DNA from: Hemicentrotus pulcherrimus
Taxonomy: Eukaryota > Echinodermata > Echinoidea > Camarodonta > Strongylocentrotidae
Direction: 5' to 3'
Length of the DNA: 23,953 nt
NCBI GenBank assembly: GCA_003118195.1
Contig: BEXV01001257.1
Coordinates: forward strand, 1 to 23,953
The notes under the pieces are model-generated. The model searched no databases and was not told the origin of the DNA. It saw nothing but the letters and a program-made list of their open reading frames with translations. The translations under genes were made by a program, and so were the position numbers. Of this stretch, positions 1-10,980 are shown in pieces (the stretch's first letter is position 1; each line of letters begins with the position of its first letter).

Positions 1-43
1 ATTCATACTTAGAGTTAAGTTTGAATTTTTCAAAACACCCCCC
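1..43 (-). mobile_element. Terminus of a short palindromic MITE-like element (truncated by window start)
   Basis: Read on the minus strand this stretch is a run of G, then a TGTTTTGA-type stretch, then AAACTTAACTCTAAG. The same order (GGGG, GTGTTTCACAAA, then CAAACTTAACTCTAAG) begins the element at 23657 on the plus strand. It is therefore probably the right-hand end of another copy of that family, ending at the C run at 38-43. The body lies outside the window. The family is not identified by name; the MITE call rests on the palindromic termini and short length of the right-edge copy. Confidence 0.5.
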
Positions 44-705
44 AGAGCACATTGGAGAAAACATGTCTTCTAATGTTTAAGATGTTTCTTCAAGTCTCTT
101 ATTTTGTCTCAATTGTACAAGACATCTACATAAAGCTTTTGTTAGTGTCAGTATCCCTCTCATTTCTCTTTTTACATTTTTATTCTTTCTCAAGTTATTT
201 TTTTTTCCTTCATGCTAGTTCTAAATGCATCCAAATCTCCAGGTCCCCCACCCCTTTTTTGTCTCAATCTGTGCTCTGTGTCTCTCTGTATATCTGTAGC
301 CAGCTCGGCATTACACACCAGACAATGCCTGGGCAGCCTGGCTAATGTACAAATCTTGTCAATTTCATCTTAGATTGGGTAAGCAGACGGTCGTTGTCCA
401 TCTAGAAAGGCAAGCCAAGGTTTATTTCATGGTCAATTTAATTTTTGTGTCATCTATCTAGGAGATAGTAAGTGGGCAAGACATTTAAAATCCTTTGTAG
501 TCTAGGTCAAAGGAACAAGATCTGATAAAGACTTGCAAATATGGAAGCTGGAGATACCTGTCCTTAACCCTTCGAAGTCTAGGGTAACTTCATTCAGCCG
601 GAGTCTATGGAAGATGTTTGGTATACACCACAATGAAATATATAACAATGAAATAGATTTTTGTGTGCATGTGTACGTATTTTTATCCCTATTAACAATT
701 AATAG
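44..705. other. Unassigned AT-rich stretch, no gene seen
   Basis: The open frame on the plus strand around 52-345 is Phe/Ser/Leu-rich because of T-rich DNA and matches no protein I recognise. TCTAGGTCAAAGGAAC near 501-516 resembles one and a half nuclear-receptor half-sites but is too weak to call. Confidence 0.5.
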
Positions 706-1205
706 TTGAATCTTTACAAAGTTATGATAAGGAGTCATGAATTTGGATCAAGTGAACATATTGGAAGCATATGCGATCCTACAATATTCAATGATTGTTG
801 TCACCGGTTGAAATCAAAGTGATGAAATTGTAAATAATAATAAACTCCTTATGTTGTATAGGTCTCTCTCAAGTCTGATATTCCTTTAGCTTTAAAACAA
901 TGTTTCTCAACTACAATGACCAATTTGCTATTCCTATCTGGAAATTAATTATCAGAATTGCATATTCTGAGATTTTCATGGTCGCAGCTACCAAGAATGG
1001 CCTTAGGTGCTAATTGCAATATTTGAAATTTAGCAGGAGCACCGGTAAATTTTGATTATTCAATTTCTCAAAAGCAGAGGTGTTTTAGGGGCTAAATTTT
1101 CTAGTGCTTATAAAACATCCACAGGGGCATCCAAATATACCAACATTTTAAAGAATGACTAAAATCAAATTTTCAAAATATCACAACACTTTGCATTTCC
1201 TTTAA
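706..1205 (+). mobile_element. TTAA-bounded non-autonomous element, copy A
   Basis: About 500 bp that matches the reverse complement of 8587-9097 along its length. Shared blocks include GGAAGCATATGCGATCCTAC, GAAATTGTAAATAATAATAA (imperfect in the other copy), GTTTTAGGGGCTAAATTTTC (imperfect) and CCACAGGGGCATCCAAATAT. The right end reads ACTTTGCATTTCCTTTAA and mirrors the other copy's ACTTTGTGATACCTTTAA. The left end is degraded (TTGAATCTTTACAAAG instead of TTAAAGGTATCACAAAG). There is no coding capacity, so it would depend on a transposase supplied elsewhere. TTAA boundaries are the hallmark of piggyBac-type target sites, but the terminal bases are not the usual piggyBac CCC, so superfamily is uncertain. 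Confidence 0.7.
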
Positions 1206-1700
1206 ATAGCAACATTATCAAGTGATTGCTTGTTCATATTTCTTTGTATTGGAGGTTGGTATGCAATGCGAATGTGTGGGTTTATGTGGTGAGAACACCT
1301 TCACATCTCATGTGACACATCTCTACTCATTGCACTCAGTAGGGGCCAATTAGGGTCGCATTGGAGAATATGAAGGTGTGATTTTAATTTGCTCTACCAG
1401 CGAACGAACACGGGTAACTGGGTGTTACTCTCAACCAATTAATTTGCTTTACAGTCGGACAGTTGTTCTGACTTAGTGTTCCAGCTATTAGTAAGGTATA
1501 CCTTTAGTGTCACTTGCCAAGTGACTTTGTAGATTGACCCTGTCTGTAACTGATGCAATGTTACAGTTTCACTTTTCACTTTGTTGTTAGTCAGTGTGCT
1601 ATTAAATGTTACTACTAGTCTTCCTGGTGAGCTTATACAGCACGCTCTAGGTTCCCAATCCTCCTTTTGCCTACCTGTCTTGCTAATTGATGTACCTTTC
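1206..1700. other. Unassigned stretch before the minisatellite
   Basis: No gene or RNA seen. A short inverted pair, ACACCTTCACAT near 1297 and ATATGAAGGTGT near 1368, could form a weak hairpin. From about 1660 the sequence begins to resemble degenerate minisatellite units. Confidence 0.4.
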
Positions 1701-2115
1701 CCTAGTCATTCACAACCCTCTATCAGTCTTGCATTTGAAAGACCACTTCCTAGTTATTAACACCCCTCTACCATAGGTCCTGCATTTGATCAACCACTTC
1801 CTAGTCATTTACACCCCTCTACCAGTCCTGCATTTGAAAGACCACTCCCTAGTCATTTACGCCTCTCTACCAGTCCTGCATTTGAAAGACCACTCCCTAG
1901 ACAATTACGCCGCTCTATCAGTCCTGCATTTGAAAGACCACTCCCTAGTCATTTACACCCCTCTACCAGTCCTGCATTTGAAAGACCACTCCCTAGTCAT
2001 TTACACCCATCTACCAGTTCTGCATTAGAAATACCACTCCCTTGTTATTTTCACCCCTCTAATGATCCTGTTGATATACCCTTCCCTAGTCATTCACACC
2101 CCTGTTCCATTCCTC
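1701..2115 (+). repeat. 48-bp minisatellite, about 8 units plus a partial
   Basis: Units begin at CCTAG: 1701, 1749, 1800, 1848, 1896, 1944, 1992, then degenerate units at 2040 and 2085. Most are exactly 48 bp; the second is 51 bp and the eighth 45 bp. Each unit carries CCTAGTCATTTACACCCCTC followed by a CAGTCCTGCATTTGAAAGA-like half. Central units (1800-2039) are most alike and outer ones most divergent, as expected for expansion by slippage or unequal exchange from the middle. Because 48 is a multiple of three, one plus-strand frame stays open across 1786-2028 and encodes 16-residue repeats containing VLHLKDHSLVIY. I regard that as a by-product of the period, not a protein. Confidence 0.93.
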
Positions 2116-3310
2116 ATCATATCGCTGGTGATTATCCCGTGGCGTCCTGCTGTGCTGTCATGGGACTATCCTACTGCCCGACAATTTTGACACATTATGG
2201 AGGCCCCACTAACCCAATGGAGAGGAATTGTTTCAATATTTAGAGTTGTGTTTGTTAAGGGTACAGTCTCACTTCATTTTGCTCAGTGCATTATGCCAAG
2301 CATGTTTAATGGACCTGGCCGACTTCTGGTGTCGGCTACAAGTGTAACGACCTTTGTAGAGGCCACTGTCCTTCATAGTTTAGGTTCTGGATGTATACTG
2401 TATATATAGCAATGGATTCACACAACTATACCTTACCTTGAAGTAGCGTGATGCATTCTCTTGTACAATATTCTATATTGAGATTTCATAATGCAATTTT
2501 ATCTTATCTTATCTGGTACTCAATCCCTTAAAGGTGATATTTCATTTTTGGTACATCTTACAATGTGAACTTGATACCATATTTTATGAATTTCAGTCTT
2601 AAACCATAATACCCCTTTAAAGACATAAAGGGGTACTAATTGTATTGAAATAAAACATTTTAGTTTCCAACTAGAAAGCCCGTGAACCAGTCACGATAGA
2701 TCAGGGTGTCTCTGTGAAGCCAATACTGTTATCAGTGATTAATGGTCAACCATTGACCACCTGTCTCTTGACCTGACATTGAGTGGTCAGGCATGGATGA
2801 TCTATAGTAGATGTAGACATGTTAATAATCAAACCTTGCTGATTTAATTAGGAACTCACTGAAATGGACAGTGTTAGGCATACACTGCTCTGTATTCTAC
2901 AATAATTTATGGTGTACAATTTTAGTGTCCTACATGTATTAGTCTGTATGAAACCATACTGATTTCAAATAGTGTTGAAATATTGTTATGCAACTGTGTT
3001 TATCTGAAATGAAAATTCAATTGTACACAAAGAATTAAGATTTAAATAAAAATATAACAAATTCCAGAAACCTAGGCAGGTTTTGTTCTTCTTCTTCAAG
3101 TATCATTTTCAGTTTTACTTTTGCTATGGTTTCAATTTGACATGACATCATTGCCTTGAAATGAAGCAAATTAGAACATGTTTCATCAGGTTCTTGCTGA
3201 AATATTATTTCATAGTTTATTTCTGTGCTTCACATTTCTTTTACGTACAGGACAGAGATAAATGGATGCTGGTGATTTTGGGCCTGCAGATCCATGCTAT
3301 ATCTCATCAA
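2116..3310. other. Unassigned stretch with small palindromes
   Basis: No gene seen. A perfect hairpin lies at 2610-2635 and a small palindrome TGGTCAACCATTGACCA near 2744-2760. The remainder is ordinary AT-rich sequence. Confidence 0.4.
2610..2635. repeat. Perfect 10-bp-arm hairpin
   Basis: TACCCCTTTA and TAAAGGGGTA are exact reverse complements separated by the six bases AAGACA. A TTAA lies within the left arm region, echoing the TTAAAGG ends of the longer elements in this window. Too short to assign to a family. Confidence 0.8.
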
Positions 3311-3377
3311 GTTTGTTTGTTTTTTGTTTGTTTTTTGTTTGTTTGTTTTTTGTTTTGTTTTGTTTTTTGTTTTTTTA
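3311..3377 (+). repeat. (GTTT/GTTTTTT) simple repeat
   Basis: Sixty-seven bases built only of T runs punctuated by single G, in GTTT, GTTTT and GTTTTTT steps. The Phe/Cys/Val-rich open frame over it is an artefact of this composition. Confidence 0.95.
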
Positions 3378-6300
3378 TTTACTGTGGCATTTTTTAATGC
3401 TGTTTTCCATTATATGAGAACAAGGCTTTAAAAGTAGCTTACTCTTTACTCCTGTGAAAAATTAGGTCATTAATATCACATCAGTAGACAATTAATCAAT
3501 CGCTATACATTGAGACATCATTCAGCTGATGTTCATGCTCTATCTTGACAATGACCTGAAAATGACCTGAGAGTTACTATCATTTTCAGACACTATATTT
3601 CATCACTTGAGCTTGTTTAGATGAAGGTTGTGGAATGCTCTCATGAATCCCTTGTGATCACGCCAAGAGGTTGTATCGAGATGGTATTAAATGTAATTGA
3701 AAACACTTGAAGAGACTCCTACGATGTGAGCAATAGAATTTCATGTGATAGGTAGTAAACACAGCCATTTGGAATTGATGCAAATTTAGTTTAAAGTATC
3801 AAGGGCAACAAGAGAAACAACAACATCAACAATACTTACGAAAAGGTCAGATGATCATAACAATTTTCCTTTTTAGTAAACACTTTAATAATGGGGAATA
3901 GAATCGGGACATATCCATTAGCAGCACGAAAATCTGTTTTTTGTTTGATTGAAACTTTGAAAACAGTGTATTTGAATGAAAGTGTCACACATTATTTTTT
4001 TTTAATTGCCATGTCTATTTCGTGAGCACTTACACACTAAACAGACGTACAAGAAATACATGTATGTATTTCCAAAGGAAAATTTTTGAAGGTGTTCAAT
4101 TTTTTTGTGATTTTACTTTATTTCGATTAACATTTAATAATTGTTTGAAACGGATCCCATTCATTACAAAGATGTTTCGTTTTTTGAAATGAGGAAATTA
4201 AATCTTTAATTAATCGCTATTTTATGTCTGAGTGGAAGAATATATTTTAGAAACCCATTAATTGAAATTTAACCAGAGATAAATTCTAATATTATTATTT
4301 TTCTAACCTGGATTCTTTTTTCTTTCAATGCCAATTGTATTATGTAAAGAAATAGGCTACTTTACTAGGTCAATTTTACAAGGGGGCTTATGAGATTTAG
4401 GAACCAGTCTGGGATTAATTTGTTTGCCACAAGTTGGTGTAGCTATTGAATGTAAATAAATTGAGGAAAGAGTTATTTTGAGGGCCATTTTCCAATACCA
4501 ATGTAATTCCACTTACCTTGCTCTCAATTTGATTGTTACTTTCTTTAGCCTTGTCAGCAGAATCGTATTGGATGTAATTTACTCCTTCAATTACGTCTTA
4601 GATTCTACAAATCATCAAACAAAACAACACAACAGAGCTCCCTGAAATCCTTACTGCATTAAGCTTGCAACAATATAGTTTTTTTTTTAGAAGTTCAGAC
4701 CAATTTAGTGTTCTACGAAAGGTTGTCTTTATTAAAGATAAATTGAATTCATGTGAATGTCAATAAAGTCTGTCCTTCATATTTATTGGGATGTCTAATT
4801 CTGAGAATTCTCAAGTCAGTTTAATTGCCAGGTTCCGGCTTGAAATATTAAATTGTTTCCAGATTCAACCATGTCACATACATGTATCTATTGGAACAAA
4901 TTTAATGACATCGTCGAAATGATTTCCAATTCTTTCTAAAAGAAATTAAAAAAGCATCGGCTGTTAAGTTCAACATTTTGGAGTTTAATTGCATATTAAC
5001 ATGGATTTTGAATAGCTTTGTTACTTGATTATATTGGTTTAGTCTCAGGTGTGTTTTTTCAGATATTGCTAATGTGTTGTCCATGAATAACTGGATAAAC
5101 AATTTATAATTAATGTTTCATATGTCAAAAGGTAGATTGAACATTGCTATTAACCTGCATGTATTTGTTTTACTTTAGTGTACAGGTAATTAAAAACAAA
5201 GTATTTGTTATCATTTGATATGACCATAATGCTCTTTTTTGAAATACATGTAATACTGGTAAAAAAGCAGTTGCTGTGAAAATTGAATTCATTGTCTCAA
5301 TTAATTCTTAGATTCTAAAAAAAAACTTGACAATGATTGTGATTTTTTGCATTTTATTTGTTATACAGTTAAAATAAAACAAAAATTAGCTCTCTACATA
5401 TCTAATTATTTATCTATAACGTCTATGTACATGGTTCCTGGTTACAAAACATCAATGGGTTGAGGGCTATTGTTGGATACCATGATGATATCTGTAATTT
5501 TCTGAAAGATATGTAATGTTATCTTACCTGATACATGCATATATATGCTTGTACATGTAGGTACTATCATGTCCGAAATGAATTAGTTGAATAATAGATG
5601 ATGCTACTTATTGGTGCTGTTGAAGTAAATTAGTTACATGTATGCTGCCCTATTGATATACTGTTCATAGTATTCATGGGCTTGAATTTGATTTTATGTT
5701 CTAAACCAGGCTAGCTTAGTAACTCACACATTGTGTGTATGTATGCAGAAAACTTAGTACCCAGGGTGCATTATGAAGTGTATATCTAATTTCACTTTGA
5801 TCAAGGCAGGTATTCACATAAAATGCAAATGATATATCAATATGATGATTGGACTGCCCAATGTGATCATCCATAAGAGATCCTGATGTCAAGGACAAAT
5901 CCAACTCTTCCTTGAAACAAATCTTTCTTCCGCCCCAAAGATCTTGGGTTTTCCAAATACAGCAACATAATTTTTATTGTTTGTCAAGCTCAATTAACAT
6001 CATCGGAGCAACGAATGTCATTTAAATGAGCAGACACAGAGGTGGAATGAAAAGAGTTTACAGAGGACAAGTCAGCTCCAATTTAGAAAGGAATTTGTAT
6101 CAGGAATTCATTTGAGATTTGTACATCTGCAATGAAAGGAAAATGAAGTGTTGTGCTAAGCTTTTGCAACAAATATACTCATTATCTTGATAAATAGGGG
6201 GTAGAAAGTTTGAATTGATAGCCATCATGTGGGGACGTAAGGTTCAGTATGACATTAGCTTCTGTGTGATTGTGTCTGTAGTCTGTGTACAGGCCTTCTC

Positions 6301-6730
6301 ACGAACATCACAACAATTAAAATAATAATTTCCCTGGGTAATAGGGTTTCTCTATTTTTTTTTTCAGCAGGAGTTTTGTAGGTTCAGTTGGAGGTCAAAA
6401 TTTAAAAAAAAAAATGATTAGAAATGTAACCACTGGACAATCATTACTGTTCAAAACGAGATACAGGTATCAGTCCGCATTATGAAAAACGTATAATATT
6501 ACAAATAATTGAATTAGGATTTGGTACAACTTGCTAATAATTTTCCAAATTTATTGTTGAATTTGCTCTTGTGCTGCATGTATTGTTTGTATGGTGATTA
6601 ATAGTTCTCAGGTCAAAACTTATCCTTGAAGGAATCTACTGATTGTAGAAATTGATGTGCTAATATTATGTAATGGAATTGAAATAAACCAAAATATTGC
6701 TTTATTAGAATCTATTAGAACAAAAATGTG
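3378..6730. other. Long AT-rich stretch without recognisable genes
   Basis: More than 3 kb with T-rich and A-rich runs, no frame longer than about 66 codons and no RNA gene signature. It contains the DR5 site at 3552-3568 and several ACATGTA-type palindromes (near 4060, 4877, 5246, 5551, 5636). Such texture fits intron or intergenic DNA. Confidence 0.5.
3552..3568 (-). promoter_or_regulatory. Perfect DR5 nuclear-receptor-type site
   Basis: On the minus strand this reads AGGTCATTTTCAGGTCA: two exact AGGTCA half-sites in direct orientation spaced by five bases. DR5 is the classical binding geometry for RAR/RXR heterodimers. The match is visible directly. Function is inferred only from the motif; a 12-base motif can occur by chance in a genome, and no promoter or gene is recognised nearby. 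Confidence 0.4.
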
Positions 6731-6920
6731 AGAAAGAAAGAAGAGAGAGAGAGGGGGGAAGATTAGAGGGAGAGGAGGGAGGGAGGGAAGGAGGGAGGAA
6801 GGGATAGAGGGAAGGAAGGAGGGAGAGAGAGGGAAAGAGTAAAGGATGGAGGGAGATAGAGAGGGAAGGAGGGAGGGGGGAAAAGAGGAAGGAGGGAGGG
6901 AAAGAGCGGAGGGATGAAAG
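6731..6920 (+). repeat. Polypurine tract with G-quadruplex motif
   Basis: About 190 bases almost entirely A and G, rich in GGGA, GGAA and GAGA steps, with only a few T or C interruptions. Positions 6777-6795 contain four GGG runs with loops of 1, 1 and 5 bases, a canonical intramolecular G-quadruplex pattern; further GGG clusters lie at 6863-6880. The two minus-strand open frames across it encode Ser/Pro/Leu-rich low-complexity peptides and are compositional artefacts. Confidence 0.9.
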
Positions 6921-7829
6921 GGGCTGGGACGAGGGATGTTAAGATGGAACAAAGCTCTTCTTTCCATGTGTGTGTGTGTGAGTTTTCCGAACTTCCCTTC
7001 TCTTTCATATTGGTGACTTTGTTGATGTGAGGTTGAGTAGAGTCTAATGAGGATGAATTGAGCTGGTGGATGAGGGAAATGTCAGCTGTAATCATGAAAG
7101 GAATTCATATTAGGAGACTAAACACAAGGAAATGAGTTAAATACCTAACTTGTGACCTATTGATAGTCCCTTACGACCTATGAATGTTGAATAGGGAATA
7201 TTACAGAAACATTGCCCCACAAGTTGCTACGACTTTAGAAGTGCATCATTTTCACACACAAATTGTTGATAATCTTTCAGAATAGACAGGTACAGGAGTT
7301 CCTAATATTTCAAGGAAGTAAAATGAAAATGACCTAGTTGCATTGTTATGAAACATAATTTTTCTAAGGTTTTTCTTGGTATATTTTTTTCTGCAGTTTA
7401 ATGATAACCATTTAAATAAAATACTGTATTTTAAGTCTGTGATTATGTTGAATCATTCCATATATTCTTTAAGGGACATCAAAATAAGAAATTACAATTT
7501 GTCATGTTTGTCAAATCATTAAAATCAAAATCCAGTATCAATGGTTGCGCTTTGGTCAGTCATGTGGTAAGTGGTAAAGCTCTTTTAAGAAACAGTTATT
7601 ATTATGTTTATTAATATTGACATATTGTCTAACTTTTGTTTCCTCTTCTCTTTATTTCATGTGCTGTTTATAACCAACCTTCATTCATCCTTTCAACACA
7701 CAGGTAAGTCAGGTTTTTTTTAGTAAACGCATTTGATTTTTGAGCGAATTGAAGACTTCAGTTTTTCACTGATTTACATTGATTTACACAATGGATTACA
7801 AACCCATCGGTCAAAGAGACCACAGATAT

Positions 7830-7831
<2 letters not shown>
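6921..7831. other. Unassigned stretch
   Basis: A short GT run lies near 6966-6980. The remainder is AT-rich with no gene signal. A C/T-rich run ending in ACACAG at about 7702, followed by GTAAGT, superficially resembles back-to-back splice signals, but no exon is defined. Confidence 0.4.

Positions 7832-7874
<43 letters not shown>
7832..7874 (+). repeat. (GA)n microsatellite
   Basis: Forty-three bases of uninterrupted alternating A and G apart from the first step. The purity suggests recent slippage, so the length is likely to vary between individuals. Confidence 0.97.
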
Positions 7875-7877
<3 letters not shown>

Positions 7878-8586
7878 AAGTTTTAGTAAAGAAACTCAAT
7901 AGCATCTGATTGCCAATTCATTAATTTGAGTAGAAATTAAAAGGTAGCAGTTTGCAAAATCAGGGGGAAATCCTTTCAGTTCAGTCATTACCTGCATAAT
8001 TAGGATGTAATAATAATATTTGTAACTTACAGGTTGATCATAATTTCTGTCTTTGTCATCTTTTTAATACCTTGAAATATTGCCCCATCTTTTCAACATG
8101 TCCTACTAATAAAAGATATATCATACGCTGAAGTTTTTACTGTGGAACAACTCATTGCTGCCTGTTGGCTTGATCGTAATGATACCTGGCAGGCCTAACC
8201 ATCGTAGGAATATTTCCTAGCTTACCCTCCGGATTTTCAACCTAAGATGAAAATCGTTGGGGGAATTGTTGTGGTCATGTGGCTTTTAACATTCATGTTT
8301 TGAGTTATGTGATCTAGGGCATTTTATGAATTGAAATTGTTATTGATGAGAGCAAATGTTGGGTCAGGAAATCAATGCAGTTGTGCTTTCATGTCATCTT
8401 GGCTTAGCAAAGTGATCGTATCTCGGTGTTGAACAATTCATCATCATTCTCTGAGATGAGAGACCAACTAGTCTCTATAGTAGCTCCTTTCATGAGTGTG
8501 AACCTCCTATCTTCAAATATATTGCTCTTTTTTACTATTAATATAGCTGATTTATTGCCTGTAATAATTTGTCATAATTTGACAAA
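7875..8586. other. Unassigned stretch before element copy B
   Basis: No gene seen. It ends in a small perfect palindrome (arms TAATTTGTCA and TGACAAATTA, 8565-8589) that overlaps the TTAA where the next element begins. Confidence 0.4.
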
Positions 8587-9097
8587 TTAAAGGTAATACA
8601 AAGTTTTGGGAAATTTTGAAAATTTTGGGGATAATTATTCGTTACTATTTTGATATATTTGGATGCCCCTGTGGATGTATGATAAACACTAAAAAAATTA
8701 GCCCCTAAAACACTTCTGCTTTCGAGAAAAAATGGAAATAAAAATTTATCGGTACTTCCGATAAATTTTGATAAATTTCAAATAGTGCATACGGGCCGTA
8801 CAATGGTAGCTGCGACCTTGAAAATTTAAGAATATGTAGTTGTGATATATACCTACCAAACGGAAATAGCTTATAGGTCAAAATTAGTCGAGAAATATGG
8901 TTTTATAGTTTAATTAATATCTTGACCTTGAGAGGGCGCTATACAACATAGAGAGTTTATTATGCACAATTTCATAACTTTAGACTTGATTTCAACCGCG
9001 ACAATGATCACTGCATATTGTAGGATCGCATATGCTTCCAATATGTTCATTTGAACCAAATTCATGACCCCATACCAAAACTTTGTGATACCTTTAA
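8587..9097 (-). mobile_element. TTAA-bounded non-autonomous element, copy B
   Basis: A 511-bp segment that begins TTAAAGGTAATACAAAGTTT and ends AACTTTGTGATACCTTTAA. The two ends are inverted repeats of about 20 bp with few mismatches, and TTAA lies at both extremes (8587-8590 and 9094-9097). The body matches copy A at 706-1205 in reverse complement with moderate divergence, so both are old relative to the 550-bp duplication further right. It has no open frame of note. Class II MITE is the best label; piggyBac-like target choice is inferred from TTAA alone. Confidence 0.8.
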
Positions 9098-9265
9098 GGA
9101 GAATATTTGTTTCTAGTACTTTGTATGTAAATCGATTTATGATCTTAAACTTGAGACTGAGTTAAATGGTGTATTAACATTTTTACCATAACCCCACAAG
9201 TTTTCCACTTCATGCTTAAAGTGTGAATTCAGGACTGAGAGGGTTAGCTGGTACATCATCCATTT

Positions 9266-9282
9266 AGAGCCAGAAGGGTGTA
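9266..9282 (+). repeat. AGAGCCAGAAGGG dispersed motif
   Basis: AGAGCCAGAAGGGTGTAA here resembles both arms of the small hairpin at 14219-14271, and the preceding CATCCATTTAG also resembles the sequence flanking that hairpin when reversed. It is probably a decayed terminus of the same small repeat family. Confidence 0.4.
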
Positions 9283-9297
9283 ATAGTTAGAGCCAAA

Positions 9298-9440
9298 ATT
9301 CAGATTCAGATTCAGATTTTGGATATTCAGTTGTTGGCATTTTTTAAAAGCACATGAATACAAGAGAAAATAATAAACACAAATAGACAATACACAGTAG
9401 CAAATAAACAATGACATATTCATATGGAAACACAGATATC
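9298..9440 (-). mobile_element. Probable LINE 3' end with (AATCTG)n tail
   Basis: Read on the minus strand, a T-rich stretch with ATTGTCTATTTGTGTTTATT-like sequence runs into AAATGCC and then three to four copies of CTGAAT. CR1/Jockey-type retrotransposons in invertebrates often end in a T-rich untranslated region followed by a short tandem tail of this kind. No reverse transcriptase remains here, consistent with 5' truncation. The call rests on architecture only, without a family match. Confidence 0.35.
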
Positions 9441-10913
9441 AATCTTTTTTTACATAGTGGAGTAATATAAGAAAATAGGATAAGTAAATAAATGTGTAAT
9501 AGTGAGAACTAAAAGGGTGTTATTGTTATCTCAGTCTTGAAGGATAGCTGCCCTTCATAGTTCCAAACAGACTTCTTTTTGTCAATAGAGTTTCTCCTGT
9601 GAGCATGCGCTGAGTCCAATACCAACATGACGCTCATGAATGATGATATCAATCATACGTTGGATCAATCTTACATTAATTGAACATGATCCGATTGTGT
9701 TATTTCAGGTCGGAGTTGAGTGATACCAGCTGTGTTCTGAATCAACACTCTACATAGTACCCTCAGGGGATGCTCTACAGACGTCAACATGAAATGTTAT
9801 TTTCAATTCTATTCCAGCCAGACTGAGCCTGTAGCTATCCATGCCACCATCAAGGTCATGAGTGTAGCAAGCTGCTCAATATCTTACTAAATTAATTACA
9901 TGAACCCATGCATATCCTAATTTGGTTTTATGAATCGATTTGAAAAGGCCTAATAGTAATATCAGTTTAATAGTGGTAACGTTTACATACATTTTTACAA
10001 ATTTCCAAACCAGTTATGCAAACAAGTTTTAAATTTAAGCTTGAAAGCTAGTTGAAACCATTTGAGATATGATTTCCAGAAATATGTGTCCAGCCTTAAA
10101 TATGTACACTGTGTTATTTCAACTTTTCTCCTTATATTCTCGTCCTAAACAAACACCAAAATATTGATTCTATTTAGGTTTGATAGCTTTGTCTGCAGTT
10201 TTTACTGGGTTAGATTTTGAGCTAAGTCTCATTTTAAAGTAGCATAGAACTGGTTCTTTGGTTTTCATCATTAGCTATGAATATCTTTTAATGTAATCTT
10301 TAAAATACATATTACCAGCATATTTAAAAGTATGTCAGTTCTACAAACTCTGTCTTTTTGAAGGAATTAAAGAAATATATTCTCACGAAATGATATGACA
10401 CCCTATTGTAAACTTAAACATTTAGCAATTGTTTCATATGTGTATAGATCCGCACATGGTTCTGAAATCAGCAATGATTAGTTTAAAATGATGTTATTCC
10501 AAAGTACGGTTTTATCTTACTTTGAATATTTTGTAGTATAATATTCACCATGAGATTAAATTTGGTCGTACTTTTGTTTATTGGTCCATTTTGTCTTTAA
10601 GTTCTAAAGTAGGTCCTGATGGAATGAAGGTGACGTTTTGAATCCAGGTACTACCTCCTCATGTAATCCCTAGATCAGAACACATAGGTCATCATCTTGA
10701 TTCTAGAAATCCATTCCATATTATCATCTCAATTACAGACTATATCAAACTTGACAATAACTTCCCTCTAGCATCTGGGAGGGAATTCTGGATGTCATGA
10801 GTGTTTCATCTGGCTAGGAAACAAGGCAGGATGTTTAGGGCGTATGTGTGGGATATGGTTTGAGTACATAATAGAAAATATTAGTGTAAATGTCCATTTT
10901 GTTTGCTAGTTGG
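9441..10913. other. Unassigned AT-rich stretch
   Basis: About 1.5 kb with no convincing open frame, RNA gene or repeat. Confidence 0.4.
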
Positions 10914-10961
10914 GTGAACAAATCATCTTTAATGATTGTGTGAGGCTACAAGTTTTTAGAT
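10914..10961 (+). repeat. Flanking direct repeat, left copy
   Basis: GTGAACAAATCAT followed by TGATTGTGTGAGGCTACAAG. The same two blocks recur at 11141-11204 (GTGAACAAATTAT and TGATTGTTTGAGGCTAGAAG), there separated by about 21 additional bases. The pair brackets the inverted repeat at 10981-11093. Confidence 0.7.
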
Positions 10962-10980
10962 TTTGCAATAAAGTTATTCA

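Noticed and set aside
1701..2115. CRISPR-like array
   Set aside because: Units are contiguous 48-bp tandem repeats without unique spacers; this is a minisatellite.
2528..2620. 93-bp mini-element between TTAAAGGTGATA and ACCCCTTTAA
   Set aside because: Inverted match is only about 10 bases and no second copy exists in the window; mentioned only within the shared-terminus observation.
6620..7095. Two overlapping Ser/Pro/Leu-rich minus-strand frames
   Set aside because: Both are created by the purine tract; two frames open over the same low-complexity DNA point to composition, not coding.
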